DNA from: Bacteroidota bacterium
Lineage (GTDB): Bacteria; Bacteroidota; Bacteroidia; Bacteroidales; F082
Reading direction: 5' to 3'
Length of the DNA stretch: 64,000 nt
Assembly (NCBI GenBank): GCA_018816765.1
Contig: JAHIUX010000078.1
Span: 62,001-126,000, forward strand
Position 1 is the first letter of the stretch. Each line of letters opens with the position of its first letter. The position numbers were made by a program, and so were the translations under genes. The notes beneath the pieces are model-generated. The model worked only from the letters and a program-made list of their open reading frames with translations, was not told where the DNA came from and searched no databases. This document shows positions 53,347-61,990 of this stretch, piece after piece.

Positions 53347-53358
53347 AAATGACAAATC

Positions 53359-53395
53359 AGCCTTGATGATCTTTTGATCAGCAGGGCTTTTTTTT
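53359..53395 (+). terminator. Terminator of the tRNA-Leu pair
   Basis: AGCCTTGATGATC and GATCAGCAGGGCT fold with a TTTT loop into a 13-position stem with one mismatch and one G-U, followed by eight T. Confidence 0.85.
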
Positions 53396-53730
53396 GTGAC
53401 CACATCTTTCCCTTATTCCAAAACGCCCCGTTTTCATAACCATCAATTTGCTGGATATCCTCGTGAGCAATCCCCGTGCAATGAAAATGAATATGTTAGA
53501 AGGGTCCGGATTACCTTATCTTTGATTCGTTGTAAAAGTATTCCATGCTAACAGCATTTTTTGCTACACAGGTGTCCATTTTAGACAACAAGCCGCATGA
53601 TTATCGGAATTTAGTCCAGAAATAGCGAGTTTTCTGTCTCAGTGTATTATTGTAACAATCATATATTCAACAAGTTAAAACATTGGCACGATTGTTGGAA
53701 TAATGAAAACGAACCTAAAAACATAAGGCC
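53396..53730. other. Intergenic region before the LruC lipoprotein gene
   Basis: 335 bases without a gene. It holds a -7 box TATCTTTG at 53517-53524 and the sigma-54-like element at 53683-53699. No repeat or small gene was found otherwise. Confidence 0.6.
53683..53699 (+). promoter_or_regulatory. Sigma-54-like -24/-12 promoter of the LruC gene
   Basis: TTGGCACG-ATTG-TTGGA. The consensus is TGGCACG-N4-TTGC(A/T); all -24 bases match and TTG of the -12 part matches, only the C of the GC pair is G. It lies 32 bases before the ATG. A sigma-54 activator is encoded 8 kb away at 44118-45494. Confidence 0.5.
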
Positions 53731-55788
53731 ATGAAAACAACGAATTACTTATTCATTCTCTTAATTGCCTCTCTACTGGCAATCAGTTGCAACAAAAGCA
53801 ACGATCCTGCTCCGGACAAGACCATCAAGTCGGTGAGCGACCTGGTTGTGCCGGCTGATTTCGACTGGAAAACAACACAAACATTGGATGTTACGGTGAA
53901 ATTGCCAGCAGATGGCGATATTCAGCCCTTGATCATCACCAACCGCGATGGATCGAAACGCTATTTCAGGGGATACCCCGAAGATGGCTCCAGAACCATC
54001 AGGACAAAAGTTACCATTCCTACTTACCTGAATGAGCTTAAGCTTACCTACAGTGGTGCCACCGGACCAAATATGGTATTTGTAAGCAATGGTGAACTGT
54101 ATTACGATTTCAACCTCAGCGCAAGATCAACAGAAACTGTTGGTTGCGACCTGAGTGGTTTTATTACTTACTCAAAAGGTGGATGGGGAAGTGTGGCTAA
54201 TGGCAATAATGTAGGCACCTTGCGCGACCTTCATTTTGATGATGTGTACCCGGTAAACTTTATCGTTGGAGATCCTGCCCATTATACAATCACTTTTAAC
54301 GCTTCCATCAATGTGCAGGATTACCTTCCTGGTGGTGGCGGACCAGCTGTATTATCCCAAAGTTGGACTAATCCTGCTGAAGGACTTCACCTTGGCAATA
54401 TGGCTGACCAGATCATTGCAGCACGCCTTAACCGGGATTTTAACGCTGCCGGATACCTGGGAACAAACCCAGATTATGAACTGGGTGATCTCGTTTTCAT
54501 CGATGGCCCTTTTGCTAATATGTCAGTGAACGACTTCCTGGCTATGGCAGAAATCGCCCTTGGCGGAGGCGGACTGAATGGTCATACAGCTTCAGAATAC
54601 GCCACTGCTGCCGAAAATATCATCCTTAGTTTTCACGAAGGTGTAAGTGGAAATACCCTCACTTGCCCTGAAAACCCCGATGAAGAAGATCCATACATTG
54701 AACTCTCATCGGTTTGCTCCCAGCCTGATGTGATTTTTACTATCAGCAATACAGGCGACGGAGGAATGACCACCGCAAAAGCATACACCCTTTATAAAAA
54801 TAATGTTCAGATCAGCAGCGGGACCTACCAGTTGGCTGTTAACCAAACCTTAAATATTACTGCTACCGGAACCAGCGAAGACACCTTCAAACTGACTGCT
54901 GAAAACCCGGCTGGTGGATTGCTCGAAGAAATTATCACCGGATGCGGCGGCGACGATGATGGCGACCAGCTTGCCGGCACACTCGCTTACGAAGACCTGT
55001 GGCCTGGTAAAGGCGACTATGACTTCAATGACCTGATCATTGACTATAACTTTGCCGTAAACAAAAACGATGCTGAAGTCGTTCAGAGCATTACAGCCAC
55101 CTTCGTCATCAAAGCCTTCGGCGCATCATTTCACAATGGATTCGGGTTTACACTGCCGACAGTATTACCTTCAGATATTGCCTCGGTAAGCGGAACCAAT
55201 GTTGAAAACAGTACTGTATTCAGCATTGCAGGCAATGGCGTCGAAAACGGCCAGAGCAAGGCAACCATTATTGTGTATGACGACGCCCGCAGGGTGATGC
55301 CACAAACAACCGGTGGAATTGGGGTAAATACACAACTCGAATACGCGTATACCGAACCGGTAACCATGGTTGTTACCATCAATTTCGTTGATAACGCAAT
55401 TACCTACAGCGAGTTAAATATTGGTTCATTCAATCCGTTTATCATCGTAAACTCCACCCTGAACGGTGCTCCAGGTGCACGCGGACTCGAAGTACACCTG
55501 CCAAACTACGAACCATCAGACCTGTTTGATGACACCTACTTTGGTCAATTTGATGACAATTCATCAGTTGCCGATGGACGCTACTTTGTAACCGCAAACA
55601 ACCATCCATGGGCCATTAATATTGCCGAAGGATTTGATTGGGTGATCGAATTCCAGGACATCACAGGCGCATACCATATGTTCGCCGAATGGGCACAGAG
55701 CGGTGGCACAAATTATGCCGACTGGTATCTGAACAATGCAGGATACAGAAATACAAGCCTGATTTATCCAACGCAGATCGGAAACTAA
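53731..55788 (+). CDS. LruC domain (DUF4842) lipoprotein
   Basis: 685 residues. MKTTNYLFILLIASLLAISCNKSND is a lipoprotein signal with lipobox AISC. N-terminal beta region with VTVKLPADGDIQPLIITNRDGSKRYFRGYPEDGSRTI, an Ig-like CARDB-type segment (about 325-400), then the LruC/DUF4842 domain beginning LAYEDLWPGKGDYDFNDLIIDYNF and ending WAQSGGTNYADWYLNNAGYRN. The acidic DYDFNDL loop is calcium-like. LruC proteins are surface-exposed; the role is unknown. It is isolated, with a sigma-54-like promoter. Confidence 0.88.
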   Translation: MKTTNYLFILLIASLLAISCNKSNDPAPDKTIKSVSDLVVPADFDWKTTQTLDVTVKLPADGDIQPLIITNRDGSKRYFRGYPEDGSRTIRTKVTIPTYLNELKLTYSGATGPNMVFVSNGELYYDFNLSARSTETVGCDLSGFITYSKGGWGSVANGNNVGTLRDLHFDDVYPVNFIVGDPAHYTITFNASINVQDYLPGGGGPAVLSQSWTNPAEGLHLGNMADQIIAARLNRDFNAAGYLGTNPDYELGDLVFIDGPFANMSVNDFLAMAEIALGGGGLNGHTASEYATAAENIILSFHEGVSGNTLTCPENPDEEDPYIELSSVCSQPDVIFTISNTGDGGMTTAKAYTLYKNNVQISSGTYQLAVNQTLNITATGTSEDTFKLTAENPAGGLLEEIITGCGGDDDGDQLAGTLAYEDLWPGKGDYDFNDLIIDYNFAVNKNDAEVVQSITATFVIKAFGASFHNGFGFTLPTVLPSDIASVSGTNVENSTVFSIAGNGVENGQSKATIIVYDDARRVMPQTTGGIGVNTQLEYAYTEPVTMVVTINFVDNAITYSELNIGSFNPFIIVNSTLNGAPGARGLEVHLPNYEPSDLFDDTYFGQFDDNSSVADGRYFVTANNHPWAINIAEGFDWVIEFQDITGAYHMFAEWAQSGGTNYADWYLNNAGYRNTSLIYPTQIGN

Positions 55789-55824
55789 ACACATTCCGGC
55801 CTGACAAAACTTTAGGTTCGCATG

Positions 55825-55856
55825 ATGCCCCCTCTTTCAACTGAAAGGGGGGGCAT
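55825..55856 (+). terminator. Terminator-like hairpin after the LruC gene
   Basis: ATGCCCCCTCTTTC and GAAAGGGGGGGCAT flank a 4-base loop; strong stem but the T-run is short and interrupted (TTTGGTTTT). Confidence 0.65.
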
Positions 55857-56215
55857 TTGGTTTTAACAAAATACCATTTCATGCCGGTAAAAGGCTTTTT
55901 TTTTGTGCTGAGTAAATTCATCAGCCGCAACAATTCAACAATACATTTGTAGCTGAAACACAGGAGTCTCAAATTGGGAACATAAACTACGATATGCTGT
56001 TAGCCGAACAATTTAACCAGGGTAAACTGACAAAAAAAAGCCGGAAATGTTTTCTGTGCAGTTTCTGAGCAAATTCCGGATTCGGATATTTACTTGACCA
56101 ACTATTCAGCATTTCCATGGTTTTCGTTTGAAAACCATTGCCGCATGATCAATGGGAAACCCTAAACCAATAAACCAGCTAAGGGACATGGCAGGCATAG
56201 CCAAGCCAAAATTGC

Positions 56216-56223
56216 TACATTTG
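56216..56223 (+). promoter_or_regulatory. -7 box of the large secreted protein gene
   Basis: TACATTTG matches TAnnTTTG, 27 bases before the ATG at 56250. No -33. Confidence 0.4.
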
Positions 56224-56249
56224 TCTTTTGAATTTGATTGGCGGTCTTT

Positions 56250-58874
56250 ATGCACAAAGGGATTTTATACGGGATTTTCTTTTTGGTTTCTCTTCAGGTT
56301 TCGGCGCAGCAGCTCATTGGTGAATCGCAAAAGGTTCAGCAGCTTACACTGGTGTCAGGAAAAAAAACGGAATTTGCCCGCAACACCGACTATATGCTGT
56401 ATACGCTTGCCTCTAGCAGCCAGAAAAAGCAAAAAGACCTTCATTTTCAGGTGAGCATGGTGTCGCATTTCAAGGTCATCAGGAAGGAGGGTCAATCGGT
56501 CGAAATTCAGCTTGGCCTCCCAGCAGTCAGCACAACTGGCGATACCAAATACCGCGGATTCGAAATCACTGCTTTCATGACACCGGATCTTTTTTCCGGA
56601 AGCTACAGCCTGCGTCTCAACGGCAACAACGAGCTGCTCAGGAACTTTACAGATGTCAGGATTGAAGAAAACTCTCCTGCCAGGCTCGCCCTATACGAAG
56701 GAGACAATTTCCTGCAGGAAACAAGCATTATGGGGCAAATCAGCAACATAGGCTACTCAACAGCTGCTGTTAAACGCTTCGATCAGCAAATCAGGCGGAT
56801 CAACAACTATTGGGCTGCAGTCAACCTGGTCGACAGCGTGATGCGCCGCATGAACAGGGAAGGTGTTGCCGAACAAAATCAGGTCGACATCCTGTTTAAT
56901 TACTGGGATGTTTGCCGAAAAGTGAATAAGCAATGCCTTGATATTATCCGTAGTGATGAGCCACGTGTGAGCAATACCGACCCGGGAAACCTGATTGTGG
57001 CCTACGACAAGCTCTTCAGGATGCAGACCAGGCTGAAAACCCTGCTGTTGGCAGTGATTGAGAAAAATGGCGTTGAACAGGAAAAAGCAGGTGATTTTGT
57101 GGCGGCATTGATTTCGGCACTCGATGGGTTTCGTTATAACTCCTTGCATATTGATTACCTCGACAGTGAGCTTTTTTACAATACCGGAAGAATCGTTGCT
57201 GACGAGGAGTTCAAGCAGTTGTTTGTTTCTATTGACCAGCATTATTTTGGCCGGTCGGCCGGACAATTAATTTATGCAGCCCTCGTGAGCAAAGGCGATT
57301 CGCTGCGGCAGCGCGACGACCTTACGCATGCCCTGGATTATTACGAAGATGCCATTTCGCTGTATCAGAAGTTGCCTTATGTGCGCGAAGACAAAAGCAT
57401 GATGGCAAACCGGCAGCTGGTAAAGGAAGGAATTTTTAAGTCGTTTGTGCAGATCGCTGAAAAATCGCTTACAGTGGACAATTACACCATGGCAGACAGC
57501 TACATCAACAAGGCCATCGACTTCCAACAGCTGCGTCTGGGCAAAGACTACGACTGGAATATTGAGTCTGCCGTTGCACCTTTTATCAGGTTATACTGCG
57601 ACAAAGGAAACAACTTACTCGAATATAACCGCTTCAACGAGGCCGTGGCCCTCTTTAACCGGATTGAGAACTACCTGAATGCGCTCAACGCGATACCCCA
57701 ATCATATCCCGGCTTGCAGCTTGGACTTCAACGGGCACACAAAGGCGTGTTTATGGGATTTGTAAATACCGCGGATGAATATTTCAAAAAAGGCGATATC
57801 ACCAATGCGGATGCTTATGCAGACTATGCCCGTCAGTACCGGAATGAACACCTGGCTTACCTCGAAAATGCCACAGAAGCCGATGCACTTAAACGCAGCA
57901 TTCAGCAGCCAGTTTTCAATCAAGCCATCGACAGGGGAGTGATCGCTTTTCAAAAAGGAAATGCCGGTGAAGCACTTGCTACATTTAATATCGCCAGGGA
58001 TCTTGCCGGCAGTTTTAACCTTAATTTCAAACAGCCCCTTGACTCGCTTACCCTTACAGCCGCCAAACCCGTGATCATACAGAAAATCCAAAGTGCAAAT
58101 ATCAAGGTGTGGGCCAATGAACTTGATGCTGCCTGGAAAATTTACGAAGAAGCCGGCGACCTCCAAAAAACCTACAGCCTTGAAGGCGACAACGACATCA
58201 AGGCGGCCTTTGCAGCCCTCGACCGCAAAATCATCGACAGGATTTGTCTGAACAACAAGCTCAGCTACGATGAACTGATGCTACAGGCTGACCGCGCCCT
58301 GCGCTTTGAACGCTTTGATGAACTGAGGAAAAAGATCACTGAGGCCCTGACCCTGACCAACGAAAATCCCGGGTGCGGCATCGATGCACAGAAAGCCCTG
58401 CTTTACCAGGAACAGTACAAACTGGTTTTCAGCTACTTTGAACGGTACAACGCCGTGATGAAGCAGATGTTTGAGCAGGGCTTTGCTGCAGCCATCGGCA
58501 ATTATGTGAAACTTGACCAGGAAATTGAACAATATCATCTCAGCGACCTGAACCAGACCCACATGCGGGTGATTGATTTTCTTGAAAATCAGAAAAACTC
58601 CAGCCTTACCTTCACTGCCCTTTCGTGGTATACGCAAAAAGCCATGAAGTATGAAGCCATCCGTTGCCTGCGTCTGCTGAAAGACCTCGGGGAAGATGAG
58701 AAAAACACGAAACAGGCCCAGGCTGAGCTAGGTGCCATGGTGGCCAAAGAAGACCTCAGGGGAGGCGCCCGTGTTGTTATTGAGGAAAAGCTGGATGCCT
58801 ATGTGGGCAGCGACAGATGGTTCAGGTCGTTCCGTAAGGCCTATGAAGACAGCATAAACACGCACAATAAATAG
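56250..58874 (+). CDS. Large secreted protein with helical, TPR-like repeats; function unknown
   Basis: 874 residues from the ATG at 56250 (the longer frame starts with TTG). MHKGILYGIFFLVSLQVSAQ is a signal peptide. The first about 140 residues are beta-rich; the rest is helical with pairs of helices such as ALDYYEDAISLYQKLPYV, ADSYINKAIDFQQLRLG, EAVALFNRIENYLNALN, ADAYADYARQYRNEHL, and GEALATFNIARDLAG, like tetratricopeptide repeats. I do not recognise a named family. It could be a periplasmic scaffold. pepE follows after 26 bases. Confidence 0.78.
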   Translation: MHKGILYGIFFLVSLQVSAQQLIGESQKVQQLTLVSGKKTEFARNTDYMLYTLASSSQKKQKDLHFQVSMVSHFKVIRKEGQSVEIQLGLPAVSTTGDTKYRGFEITAFMTPDLFSGSYSLRLNGNNELLRNFTDVRIEENSPARLALYEGDNFLQETSIMGQISNIGYSTAAVKRFDQQIRRINNYWAAVNLVDSVMRRMNREGVAEQNQVDILFNYWDVCRKVNKQCLDIIRSDEPRVSNTDPGNLIVAYDKLFRMQTRLKTLLLAVIEKNGVEQEKAGDFVAALISALDGFRYNSLHIDYLDSELFYNTGRIVADEEFKQLFVSIDQHYFGRSAGQLIYAALVSKGDSLRQRDDLTHALDYYEDAISLYQKLPYVREDKSMMANRQLVKEGIFKSFVQIAEKSLTVDNYTMADSYINKAIDFQQLRLGKDYDWNIESAVAPFIRLYCDKGNNLLEYNRFNEAVALFNRIENYLNALNAIPQSYPGLQLGLQRAHKGVFMGFVNTADEYFKKGDITNADAYADYARQYRNEHLAYLENATEADALKRSIQQPVFNQAIDRGVIAFQKGNAGEALATFNIARDLAGSFNLNFKQPLDSLTLTAAKPVIIQKIQSANIKVWANELDAAWKIYEEAGDLQKTYSLEGDNDIKAAFAALDRKIIDRICLNNKLSYDELMLQADRALRFERFDELRKKITEALTLTNENPGCGIDAQKALLYQEQYKLVFSYFERYNAVMKQMFEQGFAAAIGNYVKLDQEIEQYHLSDLNQTHMRVIDFLENQKNSSLTFTALSWYTQKAMKYEAIRCLRLLKDLGEDEKNTKQAQAELGAMVAKEDLRGGARVVIEEKLDAYVGSDRWFRSFRKAYEDSINTHNK

Positions 58875-58900
58875 ATTCACAAACCCAATAAATAAATCCT

Positions 58901-59632
58901 ATGAAGCTCTTACTGATCAGCAATTCAACCAATGCCGGCGAACCCTACCTTGGATGGCCACAGCCGTTTATCACAGATTTCACCCGTAAGCATGGGGTGA
59001 ATCAGGTGCTGTTTGTGCCTTTCGCAGGTGTAAACCTTTCAAATGTTTCGCTCAGCGACTCCTACGATGTATATGAGCAACGCGTTGCGCTCGTGTTTAA
59101 GTCATTAGGTCTGGGCCTTACATCGGTTCACCATGCAAAGGATCCCGTCGCTGCTGTAGAGCAGGCCGAATGCATCGCTGTAGGAGGGGGGAATACCTTC
59201 CATCTTGTGGCGATGATGCACAAACTGGGCATTATGACGGCCATCAGAAAGAAAGCCCTGGCAGGAACACCCTTTATGGGCTGGAGTGCCGGTGCCAATG
59301 TGGCTTGTCCTACCTTGCGTACAACCAACGATATGCCGATCATACAGCCGGCCAGTTTCGACTGCCTGAACCTGGTTCCTTTTCAGATCAATCCGCATTA
59401 CCTCGATGCCAACCCTGAAGGACATGGCGGCGAGACACGCCAGCAGCGCATCGAGGAGTTTCTGGCCATCAACAGGGACATCACTGTCGTTGGCCTGCGC
59501 GAAGCCAGTCTGCTCGAACTGGAAGGTAGCACACTCTTGCTGAAAGGCCACCGTAAACTGCGGATTTTCCGTTATGGTAACGAGCCACAGGAGATAGAAC
59601 AGGGTACCGACCTAAGCGAACTGATGCGGTAA
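58901..59632 (+). CDS. pepE: Dipeptidase E (alpha-aspartyl dipeptidase)
   Basis: 243 residues, S51 serine peptidase. Splits dipeptides with N-terminal aspartate. MKLLLISNSTNAGEPYL, AVGGGNTFHLVAMM, GWSAGANVACPTLRTTNDMPI with the nucleophilic serine, and FQINPHYLDA with the histidine. Class length is normal. It lies behind the large secreted protein gene with a small gap and may be co-transcribed. Confidence 0.94.
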   Translation: MKLLLISNSTNAGEPYLGWPQPFITDFTRKHGVNQVLFVPFAGVNLSNVSLSDSYDVYEQRVALVFKSLGLGLTSVHHAKDPVAAVEQAECIAVGGGNTFHLVAMMHKLGIMTAIRKKALAGTPFMGWSAGANVACPTLRTTNDMPIIQPASFDCLNLVPFQINPHYLDANPEGHGGETRQQRIEEFLAINRDITVVGLREASLLELEGSTLLLKGHRKLRIFRYGNEPQEIEQGTDLSELMR

Positions 59633-59692
59633 GCGCAACTTATGGGCTTGCAATTTTCACCTAAGCTACTAAAAACCACTAAAACCACACCT

Positions 59693-60064
59693 ATGAAACT
59701 CATTCTGATACTGGCCATCGTAACGGTGATCCTTGCCCTCACAGCCTATTCCATTGGTGTGCTGAGCGAGCAGTTTTCGAAAAAGCTGACTAAAAACGCC
59801 CTGTTGTTTATCACCATGGGCGTTGGCCTCGATATCATCGCCACCATTCTGATGATCGTAAGTTCGGGGAAAATCATCACCATACACGGATACATCGGAT
59901 ACAGTGCCCTGCTGCTCATGCTTGTCGATGCGTATTTTACCTGGCGGCTCTACCTTGCCAATGGACTCAATACCGCTGTACCGCTGCTGTATCACCGGTA
60001 TACGCGTTTTGCTTACATCTGGTGGGTGGCTGCTTTCATCACCGGCGGGTTTATCCTGCGCTGA
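59693..60064 (+). CDS. Small four-helix membrane protein, TIGR03987 (HsmA)-like
   Basis: 123 residues from the ATG at 59693 (upstream ATG 59642 adds residues with no family likeness). Four hydrophobic helices: LILILAIVTVILALTAYSIGVLSEQ, ALLFITMGVGLDIIATILMIVS, IHGYIGYSALLLMLVDAYFTWRLYLA, and FAYIWWVAAFITGGFIL. Families of this shape (HsmA-like, TIGR03987) are inner-membrane proteins of unknown function. It ends near the tRNA-Arg remnant. Confidence 0.72.
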   Translation: MKLILILAIVTVILALTAYSIGVLSEQFSKKLTKNALLFITMGVGLDIIATILMIVSSGKIITIHGYIGYSALLLMLVDAYFTWRLYLANGLNTAVPLLYHRYTRFAYIWWVAAFITGGFILR

Positions 60065-60086
60065 TGGTTTTGGTTTACGATGGCAT

Positions 60087-60122
60087 GAAAAAACCACTTG
60101 CAAACAAGGTTTACAAGTGGTT
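60087..60122 (-). terminator. Terminator of the former tRNA-Arg gene
   Basis: Minus-strand AACCACTTG - loop - CAAGTGGTT followed by TTTTTT. It lies 10-12 bases after the tRNA-like 3' end. Confidence 0.85.
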
Positions 60123-60131
60123 ACTGATTGC

Positions 60132-60183
60132 TGGTGATCCCGGCGGGATTCGAACCCACGACCCGCAGCTTAGAAGGCTGTCA
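60132..60183 (-). pseudogene. Truncated tRNA-Arg (UCU), 3' half; probable prophage attachment site
   Basis: Minus strand: part of an anticodon stem, loop CTTCTAA (anticodon TCT), variable arm, T-arm GTGGG-TTCGAAT-CCCGC, acceptor strand CGGGATC, discriminator A and CCA. The D-arm and 5' acceptor strand are absent: upstream the sequence turns into AT-rich DNA (TGTAATG...). This is the piece left when a phage integrates into the 3' end of a tRNA gene; the complete tRNA should be at the far end of the element, beyond this window. Exact att core borders are not known. Confidence 0.88.
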
Positions 60184-60275
60184 TTACAATCTACATAATA
60201 AACAGTATATAAATCTGTTATGCTAAATTGTACAAAAATATTCTGAAACAATTGTGAAACTTCTGCAGAATTTTG

Positions 60276-60875
60276 TCACTTTTTAACCTTTTTCCATGAG
60301 AATTTCAGATTCCAAAGCACAGTCAAATATACATCTTTATTGAGCATATCCCAATTGATAGTGTATAAGGTTTCTTTTTTGGTTAGCAATGCCCCAGAAG
60401 GGCCAAGCCCGAATTCCCCGGGAGCCCTCCCGATATTTATTCCAGCAAAGTACCTAGTTACTGGTGGGTTTTCAAAGGTGTAGGTAGTATAGTGATTAAT
60501 CGCTACTGGCTTTCTGTTAGCAATTTCGGGCCTAAAGAAAACTGGCCTGTTTTTAGTGACCATCCAATCAACGGCTACAAATACAGAACTATCATTAGCC
60601 AAAGTATCCCGGCCATAAACTTCAGAATGGTACTTTCTGAGGATTTCACTGGTGTCAATATTTGTAGGAACTTCAACATATATTACCTTAAACGGTTCTG
60701 GCTTTACTTCCGGATAGGGTTTTGGGATTGAGTCACCGGGAATACTATCTGTTCTAACTTCAGTCACAGGCTCCGGACATGTTTCACATTCCGGGCACCG
60801 GTGACATTGACTCATTATAATGATAACGACAAGTAGTACTACTGAAAGCGCCCAGGGAATTATTCTTGTATCCAT
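60276..60875 (-). CDS. Phage membrane-anchored protein after the endolysin (spanin-like position)
   Basis: 199 residues. One N-terminal membrane helix (PWALSVVLLVVIIIMS), then CHRCPECETCPEPV and a proline-rich stalk, and a beta-rich C-terminal part (YFAGINIGRAPGEFGLGPSGALLTKKETLYTINWDM). Overlaps the endolysin gene by 16 bases and is the last gene before the att junction. Placement after holin and endolysin is that of Rz-like spanins; the sequence itself does not prove it. Resembles Bacteroidota phage DUF6808-type proteins. Confidence 0.7.
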   Translation of the reverse strand: MDTRIIPWALSVVLLVVIIIMSQCHRCPECETCPEPVTEVRTDSIPGDSIPKPYPEVKPEPFKVIYVEVPTNIDTSEILRKYHSEVYGRDTLANDSSVFVAVDWMVTKNRPVFFRPEIANRKPVAINHYTTYTFENPPVTRYFAGINIGRAPGEFGLGPSGALLTKKETLYTINWDMLNKDVYLTVLWNLKFSWKKVKK

Positions 60876-61381
60876 CTGCTCACTGATTTTATTTGTTTCT
60901 TACTCCTTCTTTTGCGGTAAACTCCATCGCCATCCCTTGAACCGTCACCATTCGTATTACCTTCAACAGTGATGATATTACCAGAATCATTGTTCCATGC
61001 CTCATCCATAAATCCGACATGGCCGATCCGTCTCATGTTGATGTAATAGATGCCAAACACATCACCTGGTAAGGCTTTCTCTTTACTGATCAGCCTGTGC
61101 TGTGGAAACCAAGATGGCGACCAGGCCGGGGCATTCTGAGGTATAGCAATGTCGTTCTCGATATGGCAATATGATACAAAAGCAGCACACCAGGCAAAGC
61201 CTTCGCCAAGGCCGGTGGCTCTCAAAAACATTTCCACCTCTTTACCATCATTGTGGCCTGTCAATTCACGGACTCCTATATAATTTCGATAGGTTCTCAC
61301 TAACTCATCCCGGCCACCAGAATAGCCCACGATATTAATAGAAAGCCCCAATACAATAATGAAAACAAGCCTCTTTGCCAT
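60860..61381 (-). CDS. Endolysin, CHAP-like (NlpC/P60 superfamily) amidase
   Basis: 173 residues. MAKRLVFIIVLGLSINIVGYSGG is a signal peptide or signal-arrest-release segment. GFAWCAAFVSYC carries the catalytic cysteine, HVGFMDE the histidine (RRIGHVGF), and EGNTNGDGSRDGDGVYRKRR the closing strand; the layout matches phage CHAP/TIGR02594 endolysins. Cleaves peptidoglycan cross-bridges at the end of the lytic cycle. Its first 82 bases are inside the holin gene in another frame. Confidence 0.87.
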   Translation of the reverse strand: MAKRLVFIIVLGLSINIVGYSGGRDELVRTYRNYIGVRELTGHNDGKEVEMFLRATGLGEGFAWCAAFVSYCHIENDIAIPQNAPAWSPSWFPQHRLISKEKALPGDVFGIYYINMRRIGHVGFMDEAWNNDSGNIITVEGNTNGDGSRDGDGVYRKRRSKKQIKSVSRWIQE

Positions 61382-61650
61382 GGTGTGATCAATGTATTTC
61401 TGTTTAAAAAGTCATCAAGTGTTCTATACACATTACCTGCAGAAAGCTTTAAAATAAGCCAAATAAGGGCGTGACCGAACAGTATACCAGCAGTTCCGAG
61501 TAGGAACGCTTGTAATATTCCCACGTCATAAACGCCGGCAGTTTCATCTATAAGCCTGAGAATAGCAGAACTGTACCACCAAACTAGTAAAGCTATCGGA
61601 AGCGTTAAAAGCTCGTTCCAGTTTCTAAGGAATTGAATCATTGGTTTCAT
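61300..61650 (-). CDS. Putative holin
   Basis: 116 residues with three or so hydrophobic segments: LTLPIALLVWWYSSAILRLI, ILQAFLLGTAGILFGHALIWLIL, and GLFSLLYWGFLLISWAILVAGMS. Between the second and third lies a short charged loop (SAGNVYRTLDDFLNRNT). The size and the place just before the endolysin are typical of holins in the prophages of this phylum. Its ATG overlaps the previous stop by 4 bases. Confidence 0.75.
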   Translation of the reverse strand: MKPMIQFLRNWNELLTLPIALLVWWYSSAILRLIDETAGVYDVGILQAFLLGTAGILFGHALIWLILKLSAGNVYRTLDDFLNRNTLITPWQRGLFSLLYWGFLLISWAILVAGMS

Positions 61651-61964
61651 CGTCTTTTTAATTGATTTATTTCTGTTTCGTGTTTCTCAAGAAGTTTACC
61701 CTGATCTTCAATTTTACTTGAGTGTTTATTGAGCCGTTCATCGATGACATCATGTTTTTCTTCGTGCACTTCACGTCTGATTTTCTCACCTTCAACAACG
61801 ATTTGAAGTGTTGATACGCTTTGCCCCATCGACTTTACTTGGGATGCAAAGTCACGAAGGAAATAGGCTATAAGCCCCAAAAGCAAGGTTAGGATTATGC
61901 TTCCAATGGACATGAATGCAATCAATGTTCCTTTGTCAAGTAATTCAAGTGTTTGATGTTCCAT
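61647..61964 (-). CDS. Small phage membrane protein with C-terminal coiled coil
   Basis: 105 residues from the ATG at 61964. One membrane helix (LIAFMSIGSIILTLLLGLIAYFL) followed by a long coiled coil (ASQVKSMGQSVSTLQIVVEGEKIRREVHEEKHDVIDERLNKHSSKIEDQGKLLEKHETEINQLKRR). Shape like phage 'hemolysin XhlA'-type or holin-partner proteins. Overlaps the holin start by 4 bases. Confidence 0.72.
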   Translation of the reverse strand: MEHQTLELLDKGTLIAFMSIGSIILTLLLGLIAYFLRDFASQVKSMGQSVSTLQIVVEGEKIRREVHEEKHDVIDERLNKHSSKIEDQGKLLEKHETEINQLKRR

Positions 61965-61990
61965 AATTGTAATGTGTTTTGGTAAATAAA

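Larger units (their letters stand above)
55789..56249. other. Intergenic region between the LruC gene and the large secreted protein gene
   Basis: 461 bases. It contains the hairpin at 55825-55856, a TACATTTG box near 55946, a 9-bp perfect hairpin ATGGTTTTC-GTTT-GAAAACCAT (56117-56138) without T-run, and a TACATTTG box (56216-56223) that may drive the next gene. No credible coding frame. Confidence 0.6.

Noticed and set aside
53148-53405. 85-residue minus-strand frame MWSQKKALLIKRSSRLICHF...
   Set aside because: It is the antisense of the two tRNA-Leu genes; such frames are a known false positive.
56035-56090. Minus-strand terminator CCGGAA...TTCCGG followed by T-run
   Set aside because: Short stem with a loop of over 20 bases and no minus-strand gene that would need it.
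60132-60275. tRNA-Arg interrupted by an intron
   Set aside because: No 5' half is found upstream within the window, and phage genes follow; integration explains it better.
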